The notes under the pieces: generated by a model | Seen by the model: only the letters and a program-made list of their open reading frames with translations | Told to the model about the DNA's origin: nothing | Database searches by the model: none | DNA from: Sinohyriopsis cumingii | Taxonomy: Eukaryota > Mollusca > Bivalvia > Unionida > Unionidae | Direction: 5' to 3' | DNA: 64,000 bases | Assembly (NCBI GenBank): GCA_028554795.2 | Contig: CM068826.1 | Span: 106,919,602-106,983,601 of the forward strand | Shown: in pieces, positions 46,561-57,543 of the stretch | How positions within the stretch are numbered: position 1 is the first letter of the stretch | Layout of the letters: every line of letters begins with the position of its first letter | Position numbers and translations under genes: made by a program

Positions 46561-47045
46561 TGGAGAACACTTTTTAATTGATACTCTGCACTTGGTAGCT
46601 TTTCAAGCAATGAACGCAGACAGTTATCGAGTTGTTCTGCGGTAGGAGGTAAGTAAGTTGTTAGGTTAGCTTGGATGTCGTGCATTAGTTTGGTTCTATT
46701 TATCATACAGAGGTTTCTCTTAATAGCAGATAAAGGTGGAGGGTTAGGGACTGATACGTCCAGATGGCATATAATGCAGAGGTGATCTGATGGAAGTTCA
46801 TGGGATACCAGGGAGGACTGTAGAATGTTATCATCAAGTCTATGAAGAATCCAGTCTAAAATGTGACTATGTTTATGGGTGGGTTGGTTAACTGAATGTT
46901 TGAGGTTGAAAACATTAATGGAATCTATGAGTTTTGATGTATCTGAGTTTCCGGGACAGTCAAAGTGAAAGTTGAAATCTCCAGGAATAATCAGGTTGCC
47001 ACCTATCAAATTTCCATAGTCCAGGAGATTCGGAAACTGCTCCAA
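46425..47045 (-). pseudogene. LINE endonuclease, C-terminal half
   Basis: Reads GGNLIIPGDFNFHFDCPGNS, HSHILDWILHRLDD, and SHELPSDHLCIICHLDVS. GDFN and SDH are conserved motifs of the exonuclease/endonuclease/phosphatase fold used by LINEs. The N-terminal half, with the first catalytic Asn and Glu, is missing because the copy is 5'-truncated. Its frame overlaps the next piece by about 135 bases, marking another frameshift. Confidence 0.85.
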
Positions 47046-47734
47046 AAAGAGAGAGTCAGCCCATTATGTCATGGGTGCCTCCAAGCCCAATAGCGAAAAC
47101 ACAATTACACAAAGTTTTCTGCTTTACTAGATGGTATCATAAATCTAAATATGAAGGCATAATTGTCATTCTAGTTCTGTTTTCTTTCCTCTGCTGGAGA
47201 AAATTCTGAGTGTTCTGCTTTCCTTTTCGACTAGACTAGAACTTGAATATTATGAAGATGAGATACAGTGATTGCAGCAACTGCTTTGTACAATCCAATA
47301 TGGTGGTTAAAGACTGTTAAGATGACCTCAATTTCAAATGAACCAATCATATTTCAGAACTCTATATCCCTACATACATGTGATAATTTCTCTCAGAATG
47401 GAAAGTTGTGCCCATTCTAAACAGAAAATTACAAGGACATTTTTTATTTAATTTTTTATATTAAAAAATGGATTTTTAACAAGAAAAATATGCACCCATA
47501 TTTAGGTCCAAAATACAGGACAAACTGGGGGAAAAACCAGACACATGACAGCTATGACTTTCCTCAGAAGTGAAAAAGCTCCTGCAACTTGTAATGGTAT
47601 ATCTTCCATGTAGATTCTGGCTTTTATGAGGCCTCTCACGACAAAAGTGTGCTTCTAGACATGAGTCAAAGTAGTAACTGGGAGATTCTTAGACTTTGCC
47701 ACCAATTCTTAGGAGAAATCACTCTGCCACATAG

Positions 47735-47866
47735 GTTGGCAGACAACTTTTAGCTCCCCTTAGCTGAAAGTAGTGTCTGGGAGGGCTGCATCTGTGAGGA
47801 AGTAGTAGTCCTCCTAAGGTATTATGATTGGGTAATGTATTTAAAGAAAGTACTTTTTTGAAAAAT
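47735..47866. repeat. DIRS right inverted repeat
   Basis: GGTTGGCAGACAACTTTTAG...GTCTGGGAGGGCTGCATCTG...TATGATTGGGTAATGTATTT pairs with the left repeat, and its outer part beyond TTAA (47841-47844) pairs with 38959-38986. Confidence 0.85.
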
Positions 47867-48173
47867 GATGCTCACTGTCAAATCACACAATTTTACTATT
47901 AGTGCAGACAGCATTCATAAATTTACTCATAAGTATTCACCGGCAACATATGTATACCAATTTACAACTGTCATAGAACCAATAATTTACTAGTTGATTA
48001 TTTCCAATGCAAATACTGGTGAGAAATTATCCAATCAATAAGCCTTACATACATGATAATTATAACTACTTTGTTGAAAACTCTACAATAACCAATATAA
48101 GAACCTATTCATGACATCATAATACAAAAACAGACACACAAATGTCTAACAAAAGAAAACAAACTGTATTTAC

Positions 48174-48256
48174 CCTGCCTTAGATGAGATGTTGCCTTCA
48201 ATGAACGAGCTCTGACACTTTCTAGAAACATTTCAAAATCATCTTCTCCACCAGCG
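48174..48256 (-). CDS. AP1AR: AP1AR exon with EDDFE motif
   Basis: After CTTTCAG one base completes the split valine codon. The exon then encodes AGGEDDFEMFLESVRARSLK and ATSHLRQ, and ends in the first base of a glycine. The counterpart in human AP1AR is GPEDDFESCLRNMKSQ, an acidic-aromatic motif ahead of the Ser-rich region. The - strand donor is CAGG|GTAAAT. The exon phases fit 51018 and 37950. At 83 nt it is too short for an ORF search. Confidence 0.9.
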
Positions 48257-48935
48257 CTGAAAGAAAAAAATCTAACTCATTTGACCATATGTTATAATGT
48301 TAGAGTCTGGTTTGGAGGATAATTATTATTTTGCTGGCGATTAAGGACATTCAAATATTTGGGGAGTATCAAATCTTCATTTTGCATTAAATGTTTATTT
48401 CATATATATTGAACTTATGGATTTTGACAAGGGTCATAAAGTCTTAATTGATGAGTATCTGTTTATTAGGTCATCAAATTCAAAAGTCTGCCGTAAAAAC
48501 AATGTCCATCAATACTGGTACGTAACAAATCTTACTGAATTCACACTGTGTTTAAAAAATTCAGGTCAGTTTTAGCATCGATTTAGCCCTTCTCACATTT
48601 AAAGAAGCTCTCAAGAACATGAAAAGCTATGACTGCCATTATGTGACATATCAATCACAACTGATTCAGTGAGTAAAATTTATGAGAAATAAAGATAAAG
48701 AATTTCCCAGTATAATTTTTTTATGTAAATAATCCTAATAATCAAAATTAATGTGATTAAACAAGAGTACTGAATCAAGAGTAGCTATCTAATTTATGTG
48801 TCATGAAAAATCCTTTATACTGTGGATGAGTTGCGAAAACTCAGTAACATCTTTCTGTTTTTATTATTCAATCAATGTATTTTAAGTTTTGAGAATCTGA
48901 TGAAACAAAAGAGGACAGCAGCATTTTACTGTTAA

Positions 48936-49538
48936 CACATCAACCCCTAGCGACGACTTAACAGGGCAGGAGGTAGTAGCATACTGCCGAGCTCTGTAGC
49001 GTCATGGTCATGCATGATACACTTAAGTGGGTGGTATTATAGAAAGGTAGACAGATGTAGCTCTACAATGATACCAAATAATCTGGAATATCTAGTTGCA
49101 CTATAAAATACAGATAAAAACCCTCATTTTTTGGACCTGACTTTTTCTACCAAACATTTGCATGTGGTCGGAATCCGATTTTGTGTCAGGATTTTAGACT
49201 TTTTGGTCACAGATCTAAGGCAAACCGGTATGAACTGCAAACAGACAGATGAGCCTTTTCAAAAAGTAGGATAATATGGGCATTTGGAATAAAGAGTGGT
49301 CTCCATACAAAAATAATGCCTCTGTTTCGCAAAAAAAAATAATCCAACTTTTACCCTTCTGCTCATGCGCGAGTCAAATAGCCAATGAAAAACGATGTTT
49401 CTAACACAACTAGGCAGTATGTTATTGAAAGATCACCGGGGATTGGGTGTTTTCAGATCTATTCAGAAATAGCTTTCAAAACGTGTTTCCTACTCAATTT
49501 TCAGGTGAAAATGACAAAAAGCTCCAGGGGTTAATGTG
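48936..49538. mobile_element. Non-autonomous piggyBac-like element
   Basis: TTAA flanks at 48932-48935 and 49539-49542. Inverted ends are CACATCAACCCCT and, on the - strand, CACATTAACCCCT. 603 bp with no transposase. The ends differ from those of the element at 38991, so it belongs to another family. Confidence 0.8.
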
Positions 49539-50178
49539 TTAATATGTTCAGTAAACACAAACTTTAGCTTGATAGTTGTTGCAATCATAAAAATTCAAAA
49601 AAATGACATTTATCAAACTAATTCAGTAAAAGCTGCAAGTACATTTATAAAATATAATCTGCATTTATCAACTTGTTAGAATAACCAATAATTTTTTATT
49701 GGAACCTCAATTATCTGACTTCAGGCTATAGTTCTTTTTGCTTTTCATCTAAGCTGGTAAGATCTATTTCTTTGGATCAGGTAAACAAGCATGAATAATA
49801 TTCCTGTAGTGGAAATTCCTCCACTAGTAACACATGCCTTGCATATGTGTAATTCTAATTTCATTTGCAAGTGACAATTACTAGAAACATAACACTCATT
49901 TAATGTTTACTTGTCTCTCATTAAGTTCTTTCTTTTTCTTACTCTACTTTGGATATCTTTTTATCTTTGGGAGGTTGTGCTTAAAAGAGAAGGATCAAAC
50001 AAGTGTCACCTTGTTATGGCACAAGTCTACAGACCAGAACAGAGTCTGAATGGTGGTAAAAAGTTATAAATAGTATGAGAGTATTCTGTGGATTAAAAAG
50101 AAATTACATAATGAATACTGAAATAATCAAGGTTATATATAATTTATATCTACCTTGCAGAGAAAGAGACAGTTTTAT

Positions 50179-50427
50179 TTTGTTGCTATTGTTGTTGTAG
50201 GGTTTAATGCCATCTTTCAGCACACGATAGGCTATACATGGCGGCCAGTATTAATGGTGGGGGAAGAACCCGGGGAAAACCCCGGAAAGAACCACCGACC
50301 CACGACAAGCTACTGGCAAGCTTTCTCACATACCCACATTGGCTGAATCTGAGACTCGAACCCACGCAGACAGAGGTGAGAGGGCAGTGATCCGTACTGG
50401 AGAGCGCTTTAGACCACTCGGGGCCCC
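50179..50427 (-). mobile_element. SINE family A copy
   Basis: The + strand has a GTTGTTGTAGGGTTTAATGC start, then GGCTATACATGGCGGCCAGT and GGCAGTGATCCGTA, and ends CACTCGGGGCCCC. The duplication is AGACAGTTTTAT / AGACAATTTTAT. Eight bases of the head (a CGGCCACT-type step) are lost, which removes part of the A box. Confidence 0.92.
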
Positions 50428-50879
50428 AGACAATTTTATCATTTTTATATCAGGCATATCAATGCATAGCTTCTGTTTGTCATTGGCAGAAACATCCTTC
50501 ATTCAAAGTAAATAATTGTCAAATGCAAATTATTATATTTTATATGTTAAATATTTATCTAAATCGTACAGTGAACCCACAATGAGTATAATGATACAGA
50601 ACCTCCTATAAATAATGTTAATTTAGGGCATCCTGGCTCAAAATGCAAGAGCAAAGTTCTAAGTCAAACATGGGACATAACTGGACTCAAATTCTGCCCA
50701 AATATGTTTTTAAATTTTAACTTTATTAAACCTCTTTAAAATATGGCCTCACATAAAATTTGTTTTTCAAATCTATTGAGTCCATTAAAAGTTACTCGGC
50801 AGAAATAATAAAGTCTGTGGCAGAAGGATGATACGGAACAGAATACAATGTGACAAATATAGATAACTATATAGCACCT

Positions 50880-51015
50880 CAACACATAATGGCAGGAATA
50901 TAAAAAAATGTATGAAAAGTATGTTCAACACAAATTGGCAGGAATAAAATAAATGTACAAAAAGTATCTTCAACACAAAATGGCAGGAATAAAATAAATG
51001 TATGAAAAGTATCTT
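50880..51015. repeat. 45-bp tandem repeat, three copies, touching a splice donor
   Basis: Units start CAACACATAATGGCAGGAAT (50880), CAACACAAATTGGCAGGAAT (50926) and CAACACAAAATGGCAGGAAT (50971), and end TATGAAAAGTATCTT or variants. The last unit ends in the intronic bases of the AP1AR donor at 51017. Read on the - strand without splicing it gives a 15-residue hydrophobic repeat by chance. Confidence 0.9.
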
Positions 51016-51017
51016 AC

Positions 51018-51193
51018 ACTTCCCACTCTGTTTCATCATCACCCAGCCATGAGCGAGGTCCGTTTACCGTGGCATTATGAGTCTTGGCATTTTCCTCTTT
51101 GGCTTTATGTAACCTTGCAATTCTTGTTGCCTCACGTTTTGCTTCATAGTAGGCCTCTTCTTCTCTTCTCAGCTCTTCCTCTTGCAAGTGAAG
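51018..51193 (-). CDS. AP1AR: AP1AR exon with the Glu/Arg-rich coiled-coil segment
   Basis: The exon encodes LHLQEEELRREEEAYYEAKR, EATRIARLHKAKEENAK, and THNATVNGPRSWLGDDETEW, with two bases (GT) of a valine at the end. It aligns with human LALQEEKLRLEEEALYAAQR, EAARAAKQRK. This charged helical region is predicted to be a coiled coil in gadkin. GDDETEWE adds a third acidic-Trp site. Acceptor is AATTCAG|CTT. The donor with the best consensus is GAAGT|GTAAGA, and it is the only choice that keeps the frame open into 48256. Choosing the GAA|GTGTAA donor instead would give a stop soon after. Confidence 0.93.
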
Positions 51194-52237
51194 CTGAATT
51201 TGAAAAACTTACAAATTTCTCATGTACTGTGTAGTGCAAATTGCAAATATCCCATAGGCATACATTTTAATTCAGAAATATACAACAACAAAGAAACTGC
51301 ACACAAGAGAAAGTAATTTCATTTGTTAACCCAGGAAGTAATGGCATATCTTCATTGACATGAACAAGAAGGAAGGCATGGGAAACATCTCTATGTTGTG
51401 TCAAAGGGCCAAACTGGTGTTCTGGAATCTTTAGGTTCACCATAATAGGAGGATGAATTCTTTTCACAAGGCCAAGGTATTTTCCACACCAAAAAGTACC
51501 ATCTATGAAACAGCAACTGGTGTGGTATTATGGATGTTAAAATTCTTGAAATCATTTTATGGTAAAGACTGATTAAGTTATTACATTTTCCTCTTTATGG
51601 TCCAGCTTTATTTTCCCAAAAATTATAAAGCTAATATACAACTTGCACTAATTCTGGAAAATTGAATGATGGCACAAATGTTCATGATTTATAATGCAGT
51701 ATAACAAGAATATCTTCTTTCATAAAACTTTACCCGTCAAACTTTGTGCTGTTTAATTCTGCAGAAACTGAATATTGCTAAATTTCAACTTTTTTAAATC
51801 ATATGCAGATAACTACATTGGAATTTTATATTCATAATCTACCTCTAAAGAATGAAGCATACAAAGACAAACTAGGAGTCTATTTGTAAAACACATATCC
51901 CACACTGCAGACCAAAAAGTATCAACTCAGGAATTTCATAACTTAAAATTTTTAAAAAATTACTTGGCATGAAAATCGAATCAAGCCATCTATCTAGATA
52001 TATCGATTTCATTTGCTTCAAACTGTTATTGCTTGATTGTTTTAATAAGCCTTTTTTTTCTTCAAAAAATGAATAACTACTGTAATGACCTGAACTTTAA
52101 GTAGGTCATCTAATTATGAATACAAACATGCCTACCAAATTTTATTTTGTCAACATCAAATGGTTTGTTTTGCTCATTTAGGCTAACAAGATGCCCCCAG
52201 CCCATCAAAATGTTCAACAAGTGTGGCTTAGCTAGGT

Positions 52238-52497
52238 TGTTGTTGTTGTTGTTGTTGTTTTGGGGTTTAACGCCACTTTTCAACACATGATAGGTTATGT
52301 ATGGCGGCCAGTATTAATGGTGGAGGAAGAACCCGGGAAAACCCAGCGAAGAACCACCAACCCACGAGAAGCTACTGGCAAGCTTTCTCACATACCCACA
52401 TTGGCCGTATCCTAGAATTGAACCCACGCAGACAGAGGTGAGATGGCAGTGATCCGTAACAAAGAGAGCTTTAGACCACTCGGCCACTCGGGGCCCC
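52238..52497 (-). mobile_element. SINE family A copy
   Basis: A (GTT)6-type tail, then GGGGTTTAACGCCACTTTTC, GGCGGCCAGTATTAATGG, and an end GGCCACTCGGGGCCCC. The duplication is GGCTTAGCTAGGT / GGCTTAGTTAGGT. Both promoter boxes are retained. Confidence 0.95.
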
Positions 52498-53031
52498 GGC
52501 TTAGTTAGGTAAAATAACAGACATAAGATAGCCAAGAAACCTTGGTTGGCATGATACTTCTGACATTTAATGGCTTTGAATTTTTGAGTAAAGTTAGACA
52601 TGATAGATGGCAGATCAGCAACAGTTGTGCTCAGCAGAACAGCTTCATTTTGTTAAACTATGTTAACTTCTGTTTACTGTATTTTTTTTCTTCTTCTGAG
52701 AAGTTATTTCAATGTTTTTTCTTATTTTATAAATTGCATCCATTTCCAATAATGGATCTGCATCATTTGTGTAGAACTAAAAGGTTTCCATGACAGTATG
52801 CTTTGTGTGAAAACAGATTATATTCTATTCAGCAGTTTATGTGAAGTCGTTTTAAGTTCTGCCTTTTACTTTTCTTATTGTGGGCAAAAGTGATGGCAGA
52901 TCAGACTCATCAGTGCACACTTAAAAGCATTGTCACCTGGATGCTTTTTGTCAAATTTGCTGAAACTTTGACAAGCCATTTCTGAAAGGTTTTCCTATTT
53001 TTAGTAACAGCAATTATATTTCCTTGTTACC

Positions 53032-53280
53032 ATTGTTGTTTTTGGGGGTTTAATGCCATTTCTCAGCTCAAGATAGGCTATACATGGCAGCCACTATAAC
53101 TGGTGGAGGAAGAACCAGGAAAACCCACATAAGAACCACCGACCCAAAGGAAGTTACTGGCAGCTTTCTCACATACCCACATTGGCTGAACCTAAGACTC
53201 AAACTCAGACAGACAGAGGTGAAATGGCAATGATCAGTAAAGGCAGGCACTTTTTAGACAACTTGGCCACCCAGGGTCCC
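53032..53280 (-). mobile_element. SINE family A copy, older
   Basis: The tail has decayed (GTTACCATTGTTG), then GGGTTTAATGCCATTTCTCAG, and it ends in GGCCACCCAGGGTCCC. The duplication is CAATTATATTT. Confidence 0.9.
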
Positions 53281-53869
53281 CAATTATATTTGATAATGGA
53301 CTGATATCATTTGTACAAATTTAAAAGGAATTCCATGGATGGATGCTTTCTGTCAAATTTAGTATAGCAGTGTTAAATGTTTCTCTTTTTAGTATCATCT
53401 ACCACATTCGATGGTGTAATTTTGTACAAAGTAAAAAGGCCTTCATTAAAAAAATTTATTTATGTCAAACTGTTATATAAACCACATTCTTTTAAAAAGT
53501 CCAAGATTCTAAATCATCAAAAAGCTTCTTGAGTTCAATACACTCAACAAGAATGCATTCCACTGTCTATGGGTACTAGTAAGGAATGCACCCTGATCAA
53601 GGTTCACCATTTTGCAAGTATGCAGGAGTCAAGTTTTTGTGTCTTATAAGCAAGTAGCACAATACCACTTTATGTCTGTAATGGGTTTAATGTTCTAAAG
53701 CTGGTTTGTTTATATTCCACATATTTTGCAAAGTGCTTTCTCCAAATGTCTGGCTGAAATAGGCCAAGTGAATTTTGCAAATAAGTTACAAAAAGCAACT
53801 GTTTATGGACAATGCAGAAAAAACAAAACACATCAGATGTAGGAATGAAACAAGCTCACTTGACTGTAA

Positions 53870-54290
53870 TGACAGTTCAGCTCAGAATGCATAAAAAGTT
53901 GAAAACTCATTCACTGTAATGGCCATTTATTCAGGTCGTCTATATAATGCAGAAAAAATATACTAGCCAAATTTCATTTGTCTACACTGAGTGTTTTATG
54001 TGTAATCTGCCAATAAGTTTCTTGGGATGGGCATAAGAATGTACAAACAGGTACACATGCCAATACCTAAGTGATAACTATGCCAAACATCTGACAATGC
54101 AGGTTAAAAACAAACTGCTATAATAATCATAAACTCTTGTCAGTTCATCTAAATATGAATACAACTTCACGTGCCAATTTTCATTTGTCTACATGGAGTG
54201 GTTTAGCAAATATTTTGCTATCAAGCTTCATGAGATAGACACAAAGAATGACATTGAGATAGGACCAAAATCAGTATAAAAGTTTAATCA
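53870..54290. repeat. Degenerate tandem repeat, intronic
   Basis: Shared phrases: TCATTTGTCTACA-GAGTG, CAATAAG-TTC--GGGAT and TATGAATACAA at 53960-54000 and 54160-54260. A related single phrase occurs near 52090-52160. About two to three units of ~200 bp. Confidence 0.45.
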
Positions 54291-54758
54291 AACATGCAAC
54301 TTATTAAAAGAAAAACCTACAAGGTGTGTCTTTTGGTCCAAAGTATGGCAGATAAAATCTAAACACAATAAATTTATCATTCTTTGAGAAATTGAACTTG
54401 AGGAGTGAGGCTAGGAACGGAAAAGAGAGCGAGATTTTACCTCGCATTGTGTGGTATCATAGGTATGTGAGCTATGTAGGTATAATTAACAACAAGAAGT
54501 AAGCAAACTTCTCATTAATGTTTGAAATAGCCAACACAAATTAAATGTACAAGGCTAAGTTAAAACAACACTGTAACAAAAAATCTTGGGAGTGATGTGA
54601 AAGCATATATGACTCAGCTGAAAAAATACAGTAATCAAGCTGGCAGCCTTGATAATAAGAAGGTCGATCTTGATGGAGCAAGCAATTTAAATAATGCTGT
54701 CAATAACTTTCAGTATTAACATTCATTTTTGTACAATACTGATTTACATTTATCAATA

Positions 54759-54779
54759 ACACACACACACACACACACA
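54759..54779. repeat. (AC)n microsatellite
   Basis: Ten AC dinucleotides, not attached to a recognisable SINE. Confidence 0.85.
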
Positions 54780-57446
54780 TTCTTGTAAAACTTTACAAAT
54801 CAGGGACATATGATTTTTACCATCATAACAGGTACATTTTTATTTTAACAAATTATGGGTGATAAAGATCTATTTTACTATGTATTTATATAAACATGTC
54901 ATTTGTAATTGATTTGTGGTTGATTTCCAAGAAACACTGTATCAGAATCTTTACCATCAGAACGGGGACACAAATATACAGAGCGTTAGAAATTATGCAA
55001 TCAAATAGGGGATATTCAATAAGTATGTATTTTTGATTCTAAATAAAAATCAACTCAATCTAAATACTGCAGTAATCTCATTTCATGGACATATTTCCCA
55101 TCCATATTAACAAACTAAATTGAAATTATCATGATGAATTTTATATTATGATTGTTGTATATATAAGTAAAAATATATAAGTAAACATATATGTCAAGGA
55201 GTTTGTTTGAAGAAGATGAATTGTCAGAACTGTGTGAAAATACAGAGAATGTGTCCCTTTTTCAAAAATGAAAAAAATCAAAGATCTGCATGACAATCTT
55301 CAGTTAAAATAATTTTACTGGCAAGACTACGGTTTAGAATTTAAAATGTCCCACAAAATAACACATTTTTAACTTTGGTGTACAAAAATTTGCCACTTAG
55401 AGCAATCCCCATCATTAATAAGCCAAAGCATGATAAGATCTGTTCAATATGAAACACCAAAAATTATTTTTTAACATGGCATGGTTTAGTTTTAGTGAGC
55501 TCAGGTCAGAGCCCCATAAGTGTCCCTGGCCAAATAGTCCCTATTAAAATATAATAGTGTGGATTGATTGTGTGACTCTGTGTGCAGTATTAATGACAGA
55601 CTGGTAAATCGTACAAAGCTATGATTGAGAAGGGACTGTCCCATTATCTGGAGATGCCTTTTATTCTTGTTATGATGGTAAATATGAAATAGAGTTACAG
55701 GTGGATTGAGGCTTAAAATCATGATCTGACTGACTTAAGGTAGCATAGGAAAAATAGTTCCCGGTATTTGGTGTTTGAGTTGCAACTTGTATTTTATGGT
55801 AATTAACAGGTGCTGCGTTACATAAATGTAATAAGGAGAATCCATGGAGTTGTGAGGCAGGCAGGCAATTGTGAAGTTGATATGTAAATGTGTAGTTGTG
55901 ATTGATATTGGTGGTCATGCATTAATGAAGAGGAAAATTATTAGTTTGTTTCATTCGTTCACTTAAGAGACCTCTTGCATGCAACAGTACTAATGTTCTG
56001 CATTTCACTTAGCGGAGAAGCCAGTTGTGAATTTAATGTTGCGTATTTGTGGTCACTGATTGATTAGAGAACAATTGACAACTGTTATCATCAGATCCTT
56101 AGAAAGAGGGGAAAACAAGAAACTTAACAGCCAGAAAGAAATCAAGCTAGCAAGAAGGAAGAAAGACAGACAGAAGTAACAGAGCCAAGAGAGAGAGAGA
56201 GAGAAAGAGTGTGAGAAAAAGAATCTAAAAAGGTACTGACAAAATAAGGAAAGAATGAGAAATATTTGATAATTTACCTCCAATTCAGACAAAATTTATG
56301 TTTTGTTTCACATTATTTTTACTTCAGCCAGCATGCATCTTTAAGATATATTGAGAAACACTAAATATAAGTATGAAAACATGTATTTTCAGCATCATGG
56401 CTGGTGCCATGTACAAAGCTTCTTTTTATTTCCTATTGTCTCAAGCTTAACTTGTTGGATTTAATTCAAGTGCAATTAATTGGAGAAAAGAAATGGTATT
56501 ATATTTTGGTTACCATGTAGACTGTTTGTTTATTATGCTTCTAACCACATTTGAATGAACTAAAATCTATGATGATATTTTCCAGTGTATTTCTTATCTA
56601 AATGTGCATGGCTCAGAGTTAAATAGGAGATAAAATACAAGCACAGATGAACTGCTAGAATCCCCTGCCCATTGTAAAAATCATGCATAATATCTGCATG
56701 AAACCTTTTATTCAGTTTTTTTGTGTTCCTGATCTAATTTGGCAAAATGTGTTATGAATGTTGGACTACCCATGTAATAAACATTACGTATATCGATATT
56801 GCTGTGTTAAAAAAGAAAATATATTATATATATTTGTCTATGTTTACATAAATGGTTTAAATCCTGTTAGTTCTTCTTGATGCCATCTTTGGTGAGTAAT
56901 TCGGAAGCAAAGTGTGCAAGCCGACAGCAAAACAGTGTTAATTTTTACAGTGTAAATGGGGATGCAGTTTTCCGACTGATATACATGTGGTTTTGAGTCG
57001 AGTGGGACATGTGTATTGCTGTGTATATCATGATCTGAAAATATACCGACAAAATGGGAACATGTTCAGATATGCTTATTTTAAGGTTTGTATCATTTAA
57101 TAAGGCACTGACATTCCATTTAAGCCAGCATTACAAAATGGGGATGTCCCCCATTTCAAGGTGTGTCCACAGACCTGTTGGTGTGTATTCACACTTATGT
57201 CCCCATTTCACACATTTTACAAATGCAAACACACACACACACAGAGCTCTCCAGCATTATAACACATTACTTTAACATAATTCCAGACATGATGCAGTAC
57301 TGTTACGGACCAAAATGAAATCACTGTACTTGAACTGATCTATCAAATGAATGACAATATTGGCTGTAATGACAGTGTTAAAGTAATATAATTATCAGGT
57401 GTGATAGTACTGATGACAACTAGCCATAGCTGTGAGGATGTTTTAC

Positions 57447-57543
57447 CTGTGCATGTAATTCAGCATCTTTTTGTGTTTGTTCCTGCACAAGTGTTTTATA
57501 TTGTTTGGATGACAGTAGCTGTTTCTCACGTTCGGACACCAGT
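57447..57543 (-). CDS. AP1AR: AP1AR exon, first visible (5'-partial gene)
   Basis: AP1AR (gadkin) is a peripheral protein of the trans-Golgi and endosomes. It links the AP-1 clathrin adaptor to kinesin-1 and restrains Arp2/3 (vertebrate knowledge). This 97-nt exon, after ATATTAG, supplies one base of a split codon and then LVSEREKQLLSSKQYKTLVQ, EQTQKDAELHAQ. It aligns with the human DSIAEKQKDLDKKIQKELAL helix, just before the coiled coil. Donor is GCACAG|GTAAAA, phase 0, leading straight to 51193. The acylated N-terminus (in vertebrates MGNCC-type) and the exons before this were not found in 57544-64000, so they probably lie to the right. Confidence 0.85.

Larger units (their letters stand above)
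44105..47050 (-). mobile_element. CR1/L2-like LINE, 5'-truncated, inside the DIRS element
   Basis: On the - strand it runs from an endonuclease C-terminal part (46425-47045) through the RT to a 3' end with AAGCGCTTAGAGCTTCTAAA and (ATT)n near 44105-44125, the type of microsatellite end known in CR1/L2 elements. The coding region is split by at least three frameshifts, one stop and a SINE insertion at 45570-45821. Confidence 0.88.
38959..47866 (-). mobile_element. DIRS-like tyrosine-recombinase retrotransposon (dead, with nested insertions)
   Basis: DIRS elements encode Gag, reverse transcriptase/RNase H and a tyrosine recombinase, and carry inverted terminal repeats and an internal complementary region. 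Here the inverted repeats are 38959-38990 plus 40528-40640 (left, split) and 47735-47866 (right). They share the phrases TTAAATACATTACCCAATCA and GAGCTAAAAGTTGTCTGCCA. Between them the - strand carries decayed RT, RNase H and recombinase in that order (41034-43100). A partial terminal copy at 40780-40830 fits the internal complementary region. The span also holds a piggyBac-like element, a LINE and a SINE. DIRS rather than Ngaro is inferred from the inverted, not split-direct, repeats. Confidence 0.8.
48257..51017 (-). other. AP1AR: AP1AR intron between exons 51018 and 48256
   Basis: A 2.76-kb intron that contains a piggyBac-like MITE (48936-49538), a SINE A (50179-50427) and the 45-bp tandem repeat at its 5' end (50880-51015). 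The rest is AT-rich with nothing recognised. Confidence 0.75.
52185..53460 (+). repeat. Mollusc-type dispersed tandem repeat, copy with two SINEs
   Basis: It starts AACAAGATGCCCCCAGCCCA. Units then contain ATGCTTT-TGTCAAATTTG, TTTTTAGTAACAGCAATTAT and ATCATTTGTACAAATTTAAAA-G. Diverged units continue to about 53460, interrupted by SINE A copies at 52238 and 53032. Confidence 0.6.
51194..57446 (-). other. AP1AR: AP1AR intron between exons 57447 and 51193
   Basis: A 6.25-kb intron. It contains the AACAAGATGCCC-bounded tandem family (52185-53460), two SINE A copies, another degenerate tandem stretch (53870-54290) and an AC microsatellite. Nothing is recognised in 51194-52184 and 54800-57446, except GA-rich sequence near 56160-56220. 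Confidence 0.7.

Noticed and set aside
43635-47565. Another DNA transposon around the LINE, with ACAGCT flanks and CTGCCAACCCC-like start
   Set aside because: The two ends share only about five bases in inverted orientation. This is not enough to call termini.
50785-51042. Protein with a 15-residue hydrophobic repeat on the - strand
   Set aside because: A read-through of the 45-bp intronic tandem repeat beyond the splice donor. Period divisible by three by chance.
56160-56220. GA-rich tract
   Set aside because: Low complexity purine sequence only. No regular element or regulatory site can be supported.
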